Below, piece by piece: positions 63,872 through 64,000 of a stretch of DNA of 64,000 bases. A model generated the notes under the pieces. The model did no database searches, was not told the DNA's origin, and was given only the letters and a program-made list of their open reading frames with translations. Where the stretch lies: positions 806,001 to 870,000 of the forward strand of contig NZ_CP049056.1 in NCBI RefSeq assembly GCF_011044155.1, written 5' to 3'. Numbering within the stretch: position 1 is the first letter of the stretch; every line of letters starts with the position of its first letter. A program made the position numbers and the translations under genes. This stretch comes from Pikeienuella piscinae (lineage in GTDB: Bacteria > Pseudomonadota > Alphaproteobacteria > Rhodobacterales > Rhodobacteraceae).

Positions 63872-64000
63872 CTATAATATCCCCGGCAGGTTCAACCCCT
63901 GCTCCTTCGCGCATGCGATGGCGTCCTCGTAGCCGGCGTCGGCGTGACGCATCACGCCGGTGGCCGGGTCGTTCCAGAGAACGCGGCCGATGCGCCGCGC
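63872..64000 (-). CDS. hutU: urocanate hydratase, C-terminal end (gene continues beyond the window)
   Basis: The last 42 codons read in frame to TAG (63874-63872) as [20 protein letters not shown] followed by [20 protein letters not shown]. This is the highly conserved end of urocanate hydratase, the second enzyme of histidine degradation, which uses tightly bound NAD+ to convert urocanate to imidazolonepropionate. The start and most of the gene lie to the right of 64000. Other hut genes may follow there; the class V PLP gene downstream is not a known hut gene. Confidence 0.9.
   Translation of the reverse strand, partial: ARRIGRVLWNDPATGVMRHADAGYEDAIACAKEQGLNLPGIL

Overview
The window is chromosomal DNA of high G+C (about two thirds by eye), densely packed, with many 4-base ATGA or GTGA stop/start overlaps. 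Gene content points to an alphaproteobacterium, most likely of the order Rhodobacterales: ChpT phosphotransferase, ornithine-lipid genes olsB-olsA, a VPLPA-CTERM surface protein, DUF6473 and DUF6446 proteins, glyQ and glyS with a small gene between them, and a GlpSTPQUV-type glycerol ABC transporter. No phage, plasmid, CRISPR or rRNA locus is visible. This placement is inferred from gene families, not from a phylogenetic marker.

Layout. (1) 152-3203: TPP riboswitch followed by the thiamine salvage operon thiM-thiE-thiD-tenA, then an acetamidase/formamidase and a short-chain dehydrogenase. (2) 5702-9647: a small membrane protein, a large alpha-dioxygenase-like haem peroxidase, and a divergent FAD-linked oxidase. 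(3) 9778-10076: the end of a tyrosine recombinase left beside a tRNA with anticodon CAU. (4) 10115-13005: VPLPA-CTERM secreted protein, then purM-purN. (5) 13199-20624: a carnitine/gamma-butyrobetaine catabolic cluster: BKACE, L-carnitine dehydrogenase fused to a thioesterase, cytochrome c, acyl-CoA dehydrogenase, ADP-forming acyl-CoA synthetase, and a very CaiD-like hydratase. (6) 20694-29636: DUF6473 protein, folB, SleB-type hydrolase, a PPDK-like enzyme, glyS-DUF6446-glyQ. (7) 29784-41684: orphan iron-type permease, tRNA-Thr(UGU), a hydroxylase/ferredoxin/SixA operon, transporters, an aminotransferase, 5-formyl-THF cyclo-ligase, YmdB-type phosphoesterase, yebC, a cupin and a ThiE-like paralogue. 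(8) 41661-44288: olsA, olsB, a 59-residue DUF3553 protein, chpT. (9) 44315-54402: a complete glycerol locus (kinase, six-gene ABC transporter, divergent repressor and dehydrogenase). (10) 54524-61032: tamA-tamB. (11) 61049-64000: MscS-type channel, a class V PLP enzyme, and the last 42 codons of hutU.

How genes work together. Cluster 5 could take gamma-butyrobetaine or carnitine to glycine betaine: CoA activation, desaturation, hydration by the CaiD homologue, release of carnitine, oxidation to 3-dehydrocarnitine, cleavage with acetyl-CoA, and hydrolysis of betainyl-CoA. The ADP-forming ligase in place of CaiC is the most unusual part. Cluster 9 imports glycerol, phosphorylates it and oxidises glycerol 3-phosphate under a DeoR-type repressor. 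The best candidates for something not yet described are the carnitine cluster with its ADP-forming ligase, the alpha-dioxygenase/FAD-oxidase pair, and a TamA carrying a lipoprotein signal.
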